Shown here: piece after piece, positions 1-7,518 of the stretch
How positions within the stretch are numbered: position 1 is the first letter of the stretch
Layout: the number at the start of each line of letters is the position of its first letter
DNA from: Gordonia sediminis
GTDB lineage: Bacteria; Actinomycetota; Actinomycetes; Mycobacteriales; Mycobacteriaceae
NCBI GenBank assembly: GCA_004193205.1
Contig: RZUM01000020.1
Coordinates: 1-64,000 of the forward strand
Reading direction: 5' to 3'
DNA length: 64,000 bases
Translations under genes and position numbers: made by a program
Notes under the pieces: model-generated
The model's database searches: none
Seen by the model: the letters and a program-made list of their open reading frames with translations, nothing else
What the model was told of the DNA's origin: nothing

Positions 1-1362
1 CCGTTGCGCTGGTATGCCGTCGCTCTGTGCATCCTGTGTGGTGCCATCGACGGCCTGGATCTGTTGTTGGTGGCCTATGCGCTGCCGCATCTGCCGGACG
101 GGTTCGCCAGTGGCGAGCAGAAGGGGCTGTTGATCAGTCTGGCGTTCATCGGCTACGGCTTCGGTAGCGCTTTGATCGCTCCGATGGCCGACCGGGTCGG
201 TCGCAAGAAGTTCGTTGTGGCCGGTTTGGTGTTCGCGGCGGTGGTGCTCGGGGCCACGGCATTTGCGCCCAACGTCGAGGTGATGATGGTGACGCGGCTG
301 TTGACCGGTCTCGCGGTCGGTACGATGCTGCCGTTGGTGCATGTGCTCGGTGACGAGTACTCGTCGCAGAATCGTCGCAGTCTCAGCGTCGGCATCATCA
401 CGTTGGGTGTGCCGATCGGCAGCCTGTTGGGTGGTTTGGCCAGCTTGTTCATCATCAACAGCTTTGATGGGGCGTGGCAGGCGCTGTTCGTGTTCGGCGC
501 GGCCATGAGTGCGGTGGTGGCCGTGTTGGTCTGGTTGACGCTGCCGGAGAGTCCGGTGTTCCTGGCCAATCGTGACAGCGAGGACCGCGCGGTCCGGGTC
601 GCGGCCATCGCTCGGCGGTTGCGGCTGGTCGGGGTCGATCCGACGCGTAAGCCTGCGCCGGAGGTCCCGGTACCGGCGAAGAAGGAGGCGGAGTCCTCGC
701 GTGCGGGCAAGGTCGGGGTCTTGTCGTCGCGGTACCGTGTGCGGTCGCTGCTGATCTGGGGTGGTTACACCTTCGGTATTCTCGGCTACTACTTCATCAA
801 CAGTTGGACTCCGCAGTTGATCACCACGGCTACTGACAGTGCGGCTACTGGTGCGCTGGTGACCACGGTGATCAGTATCGGTGCGATCACCGGCGGTGTG
901 TTGTTCACGTTGATGACGCTGCGGGTGATCCCGACGCGGTTGTGTTGGATGGCGCTGGGGGTGGCGGTGGTTGCGCAGGTGACGTTCGCGCTGACCTTGT
1001 CTGGTGGTGTGGCGTATGTGGCGGCGTTCATCCTGGGTATGGGTATCCAGGCCGGTCTGTCGGCGTATATGACGTCGGCGACGCGGCTGTATCCGCCGGC
1101 GATTCGTGCCCGGGGCCTGGGACTGATGGGTGGCATCAGTCGGGTGGGATCGATCACCGCGCCGCTGCTGGTGGGTGCGCTGCTCTCGGTGGTTTCTGCC
1201 GAAGCGATGTATCTGGCCGCGTCGGTGACCGTCTTCATCGCCGGTGCTGCCGCGTTCGGCTTGTGGGCCAACACCAAATACGAGTTCGACGAGCCGGCCG
1301 CGCCGGCACACGAGTCACTCGGCGACTCAGAGTCGTCGCCGACGACGCTCTCGCGAGCGTAG
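1..1362 (+). CDS. MFS transporter, aromatic-acid:H+ symporter type (5' end cut by window)
   Basis: Inner-membrane proton-coupled importer of the major facilitator superfamily. The reading frame is open from the first base, so the true start probably lies upstream; about 452 residues are visible, close to full length for the family. The first helix carries an acidic D-x-x-D signature (GAIDGLDLLL, about residues 13-22) typical of the aromatic acid:H+ symporter (AAHS) group. The loop 2-3 motif ADRVGRKK lies near residues 62-69. About twelve hydrophobic segments can be followed, with a hydrophilic central loop near residues 200-240. The next gene is a carboxymuconolactone-decarboxylase-like protein, which fits an aromatic or related carboxylate substrate. 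The exact substrate is not readable. Confidence 0.85.
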   Translation, partial: PLRWYAVALCILCGAIDGLDLLLVAYALPHLPDGFASGEQKGLLISLAFIGYGFGSALIAPMADRVGRKKFVVAGLVFAAVVLGATAFAPNVEVMMVTRLLTGLAVGTMLPLVHVLGDEYSSQNRRSLSVGIITLGVPIGSLLGGLASLFIINSFDGAWQALFVFGAAMSAVVAVLVWLTLPESPVFLANRDSEDRAVRVAAIARRLRLVGVDPTRKPAPEVPVPAKKEAESSRAGKVGVLSSRYRVRSLLIWGGYTFGILGYYFINSWTPQLITTATDSAATGALVTTVISIGAITGGVLFTLMTLRVIPTRLCWMALGVAVVAQVTFALTLSGGVAYVAAFILGMGIQAGLSAYMTSATRLYPPAIRARGLGLMGGISRVGSITAPLLVGALLSVVSAEAMYLAASVTVFIAGAAAFGLWANTKYEFDEPAAPAHESLGDSESSPTTLSRA

Positions 1363-1375
1363 GTTTCCCCACCCT

Positions 1376-1407
1376 CGCGCCCGGACATCCGTCGATGTCC
1401 GGGCGCG
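1376..1407. terminator. Stem-loop after MFS gene
   Basis: Perfect 14-bp inverted repeat (CGCGCCCGGACATC and its complement) with a 4-nt loop, starting 13 nt after the MFS stop. There is no T-tract, so it could be a weak terminator or an mRNA 3'-end stabiliser between the MFS and the next gene. Confidence 0.5.
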
Positions 1408-1466
1408 ACCGTGCATGGAGTCGTCTCGTCCCGGCGGAGGAGACACGAACAGAAATGAGGCAGTGA

Positions 1467-1781
1467 ATGGCAAAGCGTGAATGGCACTACCCGGAAGTGG
1501 TCCCGAAGCTGGCCGACCTGGGGCAAAAGGTCCTCTACGGCGACGTCTGGGAGCGCGAGGAGCTGAGCAAGCGGGACCGGAGTCTGATCACCGTGGCCGC
1601 GCTGATCGCCCTCTACCGCCCCGAACAACTCGAGGCCCACATCGAGCGCGCCCTCGACAACGGGGTCACATCCGACGAACTCGCCGAGGTGGTCACCCAC
1701 ATCGCGTTCTACGCGGGCTGGCCGAGCGCGGTGACCGCGGGAGAGGTTCTCAGATCGGTGCTCCACGCCGAAGATGAGTGA
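1467..1781 (+). CDS. Carboxymuconolactone decarboxylase-family protein
   Basis: Small 104-residue all-helical protein of the carboxymuconolactone decarboxylase (CMD) family. The region SKRDRSLITVAALIALYR (about 33-50), followed by LEAHIERALDNGV and EVVTHIAFYAGWPSA, is the usual CMD core. It has no CxxC pair, so it is not an AhpD-type peroxidase. Members decarboxylate or isomerise small lactones or act as accessory proteins in aromatic catabolism. Here it follows an AAHS-type transporter and overlaps a broken cupin gene; CMD plus cupin is a common pairing in actinobacterial operons. The start is ATG at 1467. Confidence 0.85.
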   Translation: MAKREWHYPEVVPKLADLGQKVLYGDVWEREELSKRDRSLITVAALIALYRPEQLEAHIERALDNGVTSDELAEVVTHIAFYAGWPSAVTAGEVLRSVLHAEDE

Positions 1782-1920
1782 ATCCCCGGACGGGCCGACG
1801 ACGTCCCCGATCGAGGAGTGCACCGGACCTTTCACCGGAAAAGCCTGGGGCGACCACCTTTTGAACTGTGATGGCGTGGCCACGAGCACGGTGTACTGCG
1901 CGCCGGTTCGTCGTCGGTGA
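1774..1920 (+). pseudogene. Truncated cupin gene (N-terminal remnant)
   Basis: Begins with ATG at 1774, overlapping the end of the CMD gene by 8 nt, and stops after 48 codons. Residues from CTGPFTGKAWGDHLL through STVYCAP match residues 16-44 of the intact cupin at 9852-10253 (RTGPFTGTAWGDHLL, STVYFAP). The match ends just before the metal-binding histidine cluster WHHHERGQ, where the frame runs into RRR-stop. It therefore lacks the beta-barrel active site and cannot be a working cupin. The natural reading is a CMD-cupin pair whose cupin was truncated by deletion. Confidence 0.75.
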
Positions 1921-2234
1921 CGGCAATCCTGTCTCGCGGGAGGTGGCATGTCCGCTGTGTCACTACGGTGTCGGGGTATGCGTCAGGTCGGAAGCGCATC
2001 GTGGCTGTAGCTGGTATCGAGCGAATTGATAGCACGAATGAAGCCATGCAGGACGTCGCGGTGACCTGCTCAGCCCTGAGGGGGCCTGTCTGAACCTCCC
2101 AACGGGGAGCGAGTGGCTTCATGCTGGTTCTCGAGTGGTCAGCGACGTCCGCGCCGGAGCGCGGCCGCGGTCGCCGCGTGCTCTCGGCGCGACGGACCAT
2201 TCACCATCGCTCGACGACGAAAGACGCTTCTGCC
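1921..2234. other. Gap with no credible gene; holds a foldable RNA region
   Basis: No frame here resembles a protein. The left edge is the break point of the cupin remnant and the right edge is the leader of the efflux MFS gene. The only structure I see is the nested inverted-repeat block at 2038-2122. Confidence 0.5.
2038..2122 (+). ncRNA. Candidate structured leader RNA upstream of efflux MFS
   Basis: A perfect 9-bp outer inverted repeat (ATGAAGCCA at 2038-2046, TGGCTTCAT at 2114-2122) encloses three small hairpins: CAGG/CCTG, CTCA-GCCC-TGAG and CTCCC-AACG-GGGAG. The layout is a closed multi-branch junction of 85 nt, 112 nt before the MFS start. No T-loop or anticodon arm fits, so it is not a tRNA. 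I do not recognise a known riboswitch; it could be an attenuator or chance folding. Confidence 0.3.
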
Positions 2235-3458
2235 ATGTCGACAACCGCTGCCACCGTCGACGACACCCCCGTCGCCCGGTTGCCATCGGTCATCTATGTG
2301 CTCGCCGCGGGGGTGTTCCTCATGGGCACCACGGAGTTCGTTGTTGCCGGCATACTCCCGGAGATCGCCGATGGGTTGAACGTCTCGGTCGCGGACGCGG
2401 GGCTGATGATCACCGTGTTCGCTGTCGGCATGATCGTCGGCACCCCGTCGATGGCCATTCTCACGCTGCGGTTGTCGCGTCGACTCACCCTCACTCTCGC
2501 ACTGGCGGTGTTCGCCGTCGGGCACCTGATCGTGGCTGTGACCGACAGTTTCGCGATGGTCCTCGGTGCTCGGTTTCTCACCGCCTTGGCCACCGGGGCT
2601 TTCTGGGCCGTCGCCGCGGTGGTGGGTGCCCAGGCCGCCGGGCCCGACAAGTCGTCCAAAGCACTCGGCATCGTGCTGGGTGGCGGGATGCTCGCCAACG
2701 TCATCGGTGTCCCGATCGGCGCTTTCGCCGGTCAAGCGATCGGTTGGCGTGGCCCCTTCTGGGCTCTCGCCGCACTCGCGGTGGTCGCGGCCGTCGTGAT
2801 CTATCGGCAGGTCCCCGAGGATCGTGACGCGCGCTCGGTCCCATCCGTGCGTGCCGAACTCGCCGGCCTTCGCGACGTGCGGGTCTGGCTGGTCCTGGCA
2901 GGTGCCGCGATCGTGTGCGGATCATCGCTGGCCGCATACAGTTTCATCGTGCCGCTGCTGACCGAGAACACGGGACTGTCGCCCTCCGCGGTGCCCCTCG
3001 TGCTCGTCGGCTACGGAGTCGGCGCCTTCATCGGATCCAACCTCGGCGGCACGCTCGGCGCGAGAAGACCTTTCGCCGTGCTGTTTACCTCGGCCACGGC
3101 GACGCTGCTCGTCCTGGTCGCTCTCGCCCTGTTGTCCCACAACGTGGTTGCGACGATTGTGCTGGTGGTGTTGCTGGGCTTGTTCGGCATGTCCACCAAC
3201 CCGATCCTCGTCGGCATGGCCGTCCGCTATGCAGATCAGGCACCCACTCTCGCCTCCGCGCTCAGCACGGCGTCGTTCAATGCGGGCACAGCCGTCGGTT
3301 CGTGGATCGCAGGACGTGCCCTCGCCACGTCCCTCGGGGCCACCGGACCGATCGTCGTCGGAGCGGGCGTCGCGAGCTTGTACTTTCTGCCACTGGTGCT
3401 GTTGGTTCGGCAAGAGCGCCTGCCTGCCGCAGGCATGAATGTTGAGGCCTCAGAGTGA
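2235..3458 (+). CDS. MFS efflux transporter, Cmx/CmrA-like (DHA1)
   Basis: Twelve-helix inner-membrane exporter of 407 residues. MGTTEFVVAGILPEIA in the first helix (about residues 22-37) is the signature of the DHA1 sugar-efflux/chloramphenicol-resistance group, and antiporter-type Gly/Ala-rich helices follow. An upstream in-frame start at 2121 would add a basic, non-membrane leader, so ATG 2235 is chosen. The likely role is proton-driven export of a small toxic compound; the substrate is unknown. It stands alone between decayed genes. Confidence 0.85.
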   Translation: MSTTAATVDDTPVARLPSVIYVLAAGVFLMGTTEFVVAGILPEIADGLNVSVADAGLMITVFAVGMIVGTPSMAILTLRLSRRLTLTLALAVFAVGHLIVAVTDSFAMVLGARFLTALATGAFWAVAAVVGAQAAGPDKSSKALGIVLGGGMLANVIGVPIGAFAGQAIGWRGPFWALAALAVVAAVVIYRQVPEDRDARSVPSVRAELAGLRDVRVWLVLAGAAIVCGSSLAAYSFIVPLLTENTGLSPSAVPLVLVGYGVGAFIGSNLGGTLGARRPFAVLFTSATATLLVLVALALLSHNVVATIVLVVLLGLFGMSTNPILVGMAVRYADQAPTLASALSTASFNAGTAVGSWIAGRALATSLGATGPIVVGAGVASLYFLPLVLLVRQERLPAAGMNVEASE

Positions 3459-3475
3459 TTGTGGGCGGCGGAAGT

Positions 3476-4108
3476 TCACCCGGTGAAGACGTGCTCAGCT
3501 CGATTGCGCTCGACATGAAGGTTCCAGTACACCGGCGCGATCTGGTCGGCGGACGCGGTGGGGGCACCTTCGGGGCCCCCACCGATCCAGACGCTGATCG
3601 CGACGGGGGCCGCCTGCACCCCGGTGTCCGCGAGCTCCTTGTGCAGGTTGAGGGTCCAGTTTCGTAGCGCGGCGGCGGCCGCGTTGACGTTGCCGAGCAT
3701 CGGGTTGGGGTCCACCGATCCGCCGCCCGTGGTGAACAGGAGGGTTCCGGAATCGGCGTCACGCATCGCCGGCAGCACGGCCGGAGTAGCGGCGATGGCG
3801 CCATAGAGTTGCTGCTCGATCTGCGCCTGGATGTCGGCGGGCGACGCTGTCGACGGTGACACCATATGCGTGCCCGCGGCGTCGGCGGGTGAGTACTCAA
3901 GGACATCGATCCGTCCGAATTCGGTTGCGGCCGCGCGCAACGCCGCGGTCAGGGCGGCGTGGTCGCACACGTCGGCGGCGAATCCTTTCGCGGTGATGCC
4001 GTCGGCCGTCAGCTCGGCCGCGAGCGTGTCGAGCTTCTTCTGGGTGCGGGAGATGAGAGCGATGTCGAACCCGTGCGCCCCGAAGGTGCGGGCGATGGCC
4101 AGTCCCAT
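3476..4108 (-). pseudogene. SDR-family gene lacking its 5' end
   Basis: About 211 codons of a short-chain dehydrogenase-like protein are left, from MGLAIARTFGAHGFDIALIS to the natural stop. The glycine-rich loop that should precede this (GxGxxxG) is missing: the frame upstream of 4108 is unrelated and antisense to another SDR. The usual NNAG motif is replaced by LEYSP, and the region where YxxxK is expected (NVNAAAAALRNW) has neither residue, so even intact relatives may not be classical dehydrogenases. It is a 5'-truncated gene joined to the fragment at 4118-4357. Confidence 0.75.
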
Positions 4109-4117
4109 GGCAGTTGG

Positions 4118-4357
4118 GCTGCGGAATTCGCGCACGCCGGTGTCCGTGTGAACACGGTGGCACCTGGTGCGACCGGTAGTCAGACGGTCGTGGACGCTAT
4201 GGGCGAGAATCTCGACCTGATCGCCCAGTCGATCCCGATGGGGCGGATCGGCACGACGACCGACGTCGCCGACGCGGTGGTCTTCCTCGCGTCGGACCGA
4301 GCCGGATTCATCACGGGCACTTTGCTTCCCGTGGATGGGGGTCGCGCGGCGGTCTGA
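4118..4357 (+). pseudogene. C-terminal fragment of a second SDR gene
   Basis: Seventy-nine codons encode the C-terminal third of a classical SDR: AAEFAHAGVRVNTVAPG, then GRIGTTTDVADAVVFLASD and FITGTLLPVDGG. The Rossmann half and catalytic SYK residues are absent, and upstream of 4118 the strand belongs to the oppositely oriented SDR fragment. This is the retained 3' end of a gene whose 5' part was lost in the same event as the neighbour. Confidence 0.75.
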
Positions 4358-4370
4358 GTCGGCCGAACGC

Positions 4371-4408
4371 ACATCGGGGCCGCGACGTGAATGTCGCGGC
4401 CCCGATGT
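4371..4408. terminator. Bidirectional stem-loop
   Basis: Perfect 16-bp inverted repeat (ACATCGGGGCCGCGAC / complement) with a 6-nt loop between the end of the SDR fragment on + and the end of the alcohol dehydrogenase on -. Its position between convergent ends suits a bidirectional terminator. Confidence 0.7.
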
Positions 4409-4438
4409 CGGTCGGAAAAGCCTGTCCAGGCGACTATC

Positions 4439-5461
4439 TCAGACGGTGAGCAGGACTTTGGTGGCGCGGCGCTCGTCCATCGCCTTGTACCCCTCAGCGG
4501 CCTCGGAGAGGGGCAGCGTGAGATCAAAGACCTTGCCCGGATCGATCTTGCGGTCCCAGATCAGTTGGATCAGGTCCGGCAGGAATCGCCGGACCGGCGC
4601 GGGCCCGCCATGCAGGTGGATCTCGTCGAAGAACAGTTCATCGCCGGGGATCTGCACATCGTGGGCGATGCCGACGAACCCGACGTGTCCGCCCGGGCGA
4701 ACCGACGTGCGAGCCTGCGTGAACGCCTCGGCGGTGCCCACGGCTTCGATGACGCTGTGTGCGCCGTAGCCGTTCGTGAGCTCTTTGACCTTCTCTACGA
4801 ACTCCTCACCACGCTCGGCGAGGACATCAGTCGCGCCGAACTCCCGCGCCAGTGCCTGCCGGTCGGCGTGGCGGCTGGAGATGATGATCCGCTCTGCGCC
4901 GAGCTGTTTCGCGGCGAGCACACCCATGAGTCCGACGGCGCCATCACCCACCACGGCGACGGTCTTGCCGGGCCCGACCTGGGCCGCCACTGCGGCAAAC
5001 CAGCCGGTCCCCAGAACATCGGAAGCCGCCAGCAGCGACGGGACGATGGCGGGGTCGGGCTCACCCGGTGTGACGACCAAGGTGCCGTCGGCGTGGGGGA
5101 TTCGGGCATACTCGGCCTGCGTGCCGATCGCCTCGGCGACGAATTCTGCGTGCACGCACTTGGATTGGTACCCGGCCTGGCAGATCTCGCAGGTGTTGTC
5201 GGAGATCACAAATGACCCCACCACATGATCGCCGACCTTCAGAGTCGTTATGTTGTGCCCGATCTCGGTGACGACGCCGACGTACTCGTGGCCCATCACC
5301 TGGTGCTCACTGTCGTCCTCTCCGCGGTAGGGCCACAGATCTGACCCGCAGATGCAGGTGGCGGTGATCCGGATGACCGCATCGGTCGGTTCGATGACCT
5401 TCGGGTCCTCGCGGTCGATGACCCGGATGTCGCGAGGTCCCTCGAGAATTACTCCACGCAT
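4439..5461 (-). CDS. Zinc-dependent alcohol dehydrogenase family protein
   Basis: Medium-chain dehydrogenase/reductase of 340 residues. The catalytic-zinc motifs are visible: CICGSD (about 37-42) and GHEYVG (about 60). The structural-zinc lobe reads TCEICQAGYQSKC, with one of the usual four cysteines absent, as in a recognised actinobacterial subgroup. The Rossmann loop GDGAVG (about 170) is followed by SSRH, favouring NADP. Likely reaction: reversible oxidation of an alcohol to an aldehyde or ketone. The start is ATG at 5461. An aldo/keto reductase lies just upstream on the same strand (47-nt gap), so they are probably co-transcribed. Confidence 0.88.
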   Translation of the reverse strand: MRGVILEGPRDIRVIDREDPKVIEPTDAVIRITATCICGSDLWPYRGEDDSEHQVMGHEYVGVVTEIGHNITTLKVGDHVVGSFVISDNTCEICQAGYQSKCVHAEFVAEAIGTQAEYARIPHADGTLVVTPGEPDPAIVPSLLAASDVLGTGWFAAVAAQVGPGKTVAVVGDGAVGLMGVLAAKQLGAERIIISSRHADRQALAREFGATDVLAERGEEFVEKVKELTNGYGAHSVIEAVGTAEAFTQARTSVRPGGHVGFVGIAHDVQIPGDELFFDEIHLHGGPAPVRRFLPDLIQLIWDRKIDPGKVFDLTLPLSEAAEGYKAMDERRATKVLLTV

Positions 5462-5508
5462 GACTGTCCTTCGTGTTCTTGTCGGTTGTCTGGCTTGTGT
5501 GGTTTTGG

Positions 5509-6366
5509 TCAGCCGTTCAGGCGAGCGAGTTCGGCGGCGGTGAGTTGCAGGTCGGCCGCGCGGGCGGAGTCGGCGATGCTCTCCGGACGCGATGCGCCGG
5601 GGATCGGAATCACCGTCGACGACAGTGACAGCTCCCACGCCAACGCGACCTGTTGGGGGCTCACGCCGCGCTCTGAGGCGATGGCGGCGAACGCGGCGTT
5701 CGCACCCGACAGAGTCCCGGCGCGACCCATGCCGCCCAGCGGGCTCCACGGGAGGAACGCCAACCCCAGCTCCGCGGACAACTGCAGTTCGCGACGTGAG
5801 TCCTGGTGGGCAGGCGAGAACTGGTTCTGCACCGACACCAGATCGTCGCCGAGAATGCTGTGCGCAGTAAGGATTTGGGAGGTGTCGACGTTGGATATTC
5901 CGGCTGCGCGGATCAGCCCGTCGTCGACGAGATCTTTGAGTGCACCGATCGAATCCTCGAACGGCACCGCCGGGTCCGGGTGATGGAACTGGTATAGCGC
6001 GATGCCATCCACGCCCAGGTTCTTTGCCGACACCCGGGCTGCAGCCTTGAGGTGTTCGGGCCTGCCGTTGTTGACCCAACTGCCGTCCGCGGGGCGTTCA
6101 TAGCCGCCCTTGGTCGCGACGAACACGTTTGACAAGTCGCCCGTGTAGCTTTGCAGCGCGTTGGCGATCAGGATCTCGTTGTGGTTCTCGACGTCGGCGC
6201 CGGTTTGGTAGGCGTCGGCGGTGTCGATGAGGGTGACCCCCGAATCCAGCGCGGCGTGAATCGTCGCGATGGCACGTCTCTCGTCGGGGCGGTTGTCCAG
6301 CGATAGCGGCATCGCGCCCAGACCGATCGCGCTGACATCGATCGAACCAATCCTGCGTGTCTTCAT
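5509..6366 (-). CDS. Aldo/keto reductase
   Basis: NADPH-dependent carbonyl reductase with a TIM-barrel fold, 285 residues. The conserved catalytic region IDTADAY (about 47-53), the lysine in ATKGGY and the histidine in YQFHHPD are present, and the C-terminal half has the usual cofactor-binding IPIPGASRPE. The start ATG at 6366 (MKTRRIGSIDV) was preferred over one ten codons upstream because the family begins just before the first strand. It is probably co-expressed with the alcohol dehydrogenase; the XRE regulator upstream may control both. Confidence 0.88.
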   Translation of the reverse strand: MKTRRIGSIDVSAIGLGAMPLSLDNRPDERRAIATIHAALDSGVTLIDTADAYQTGADVENHNEILIANALQSYTGDLSNVFVATKGGYERPADGSWVNNGRPEHLKAAARVSAKNLGVDGIALYQFHHPDPAVPFEDSIGALKDLVDDGLIRAAGISNVDTSQILTAHSILGDDLVSVQNQFSPAHQDSRRELQLSAELGLAFLPWSPLGGMGRAGTLSGANAAFAAIASERGVSPQQVALAWELSLSSTVIPIPGASRPESIADSARAADLQLTAAELARLNG

Positions 6367-6444
6367 GTATGTCCTTTCTGTGGCTCGCGGCTCCACCCCG
6401 CGACTGCGATCGTCACGGGCAGTGCGGTTCGCCTGTGCCCGTGA

Positions 6445-7353
6445 CTACTCGGGCGTTGATGTCGCTTGCGTCGACCCTTGGGCGACGTCGCTGTCGGGTC
6501 TGTTCGCGGCCTGGTGTGCGGCCCAGGCAGGAAGCAGCGCGAGGCGGTCGGCGTCCGGGGTGCCCGGCTCGGCGCTGTACGTCACGATCGACAGCCCGTT
6601 CTCGCCCGGCAACTGCCAGCCGTCGTAGGTCACCATGATCGCGCCGACGCCGGGGTGGTTGAAGGTCTTCACACCGCTGCGATGTTCGTGGACATCGTGC
6701 TCGGCCCAACTCTCGCGAAACAGTATGCTGCGCGTTGAGAGTTCACCGATCAGGGCGGTGAGTTCCTCGTCCAGTGGGTTGCGCCCGACCTCGAATCGGA
6801 GCATCGCAGCAGTCATCCGACGCGCTTCGGCCCAGTCCGCGTAGAACGTGCGCGCGCGAGGGTCGAGGAAGGTGGTGCGGGCGATGTTCGGCGTGGCCTC
6901 GGTGTCGAAATGAATGAAATACAGTGCGCGTCCGGCCTCGTTCACCCCGACGATGTCGTGCGCGGCGTTGTACACGACCGCAGGCAGAGTCATGCTGTCC
7001 AGCACCCGCTGCACCGAAGCGCGCACCGCTGCCGGTCGCCGGGCAGGGGTGCGGGTGGAGCGTTGTGCACCTGCGCGCCGGGCGAGGTCGAACAGGTGTG
7101 ACCGCTCGATGTCGTCGAGGAGCAGCGCGCTGGCAATGGCGTTCAGCACACTGTCCGACGCGCCCTTGATGTTGCCGCGTTCGAGACGTGTGTAGTAGTC
7201 CAGGCTCACACCGGCAAGCATCGCCACTTCTTCACGTCGCAGTCCCGGCACACGCCGGTCGTCGCCACCGAATTCGGGCAGACCAACCTGATCTGGCCGC
7301 ACCTGGGCTCGCCGGGAGATGAGGAACTCGCGGACATCGTCCTTGATGGTCAT
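6445..7353 (-). CDS. XRE-family regulator with MmyB-like ligand-binding domain
   Basis: DNA-binding regulator of 302 residues. The N-terminal helix-turn-helix contains RREEVAMLAGVSLDYYTRLE (about 38-57). A long C-terminal domain with VYNAAHDIVGVNEAGRALY is the MmyB/PAS-like sensor typical of actinobacterial regulators placed beside NAD(P)-dependent oxidoreductases. The start ATG at 7353 (MTIKDDVREFL) is preferred; upstream in-frame codons cover the promoter. It is divergent from the LLM monooxygenase, and the operator-like sequence at 7419-7438 lies between them. Likely a local repressor of these redox genes. Confidence 0.88.
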   Translation of the reverse strand: MTIKDDVREFLISRRAQVRPDQVGLPEFGGDDRRVPGLRREEVAMLAGVSLDYYTRLERGNIKGASDSVLNAIASALLLDDIERSHLFDLARRAGAQRSTRTPARRPAAVRASVQRVLDSMTLPAVVYNAAHDIVGVNEAGRALYFIHFDTEATPNIARTTFLDPRARTFYADWAEARRMTAAMLRFEVGRNPLDEELTALIGELSTRSILFRESWAEHDVHEHRSGVKTFNHPGVGAIMVTYDGWQLPGENGLSIVTYSAEPGTPDADRLALLPAWAAHQAANRPDSDVAQGSTQATSTPE

Positions 7354-7418
7354 GTCCCCAAGGCTATGCCCGTGGACGCCCGTCTGGGAGGTCTCGCCAG
7401 ACCCCCGCAGCGCACATG

Positions 7419-7438
7419 TGGAATACTTTCTCCATTTG
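7419..7438. promoter_or_regulatory. Operator-like TGGA-N8-TCCATTTG sequence, copy 1
   Basis: TGGAATACTTTCTCCATTTG lies in the gap between the XRE regulator and the LLM gene. Seventeen of 20 bases match 11841-11860, in front of an unrelated TetR/quinone oxidoreductase pair. The inner TGGA/TCCA half sites form an inverted repeat with 8-nt spacing. Confidence 0.5.
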
Positions 7439-7518
7439 ATGCGCTGGCATTGTGTGTCGAGGACAGCGTGTTCTCGACCCCAACGGCTGGCGCTATGGCA
7501 CGACAAAGGACACCACGC

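Noticed and set aside
789-1949. 386-codon minus-strand open frame
   Set aside because: Antisense to the MFS, CMD and cupin remnant; no domain. High GC keeps such frames open.
2038-2122. tRNA gene
   Set aside because: The 85-nt length and three hairpins suggested a cloverleaf, but no T-loop GTTCRA motif, anticodon arm or CCA-side pairing fits on either strand.
3476-4372. A single 298-residue SDR gene
   Set aside because: The first 80 or so residues are antisense to the C-terminal part of another SDR, so the frame is a chimera produced by deletion, not a natural gene.
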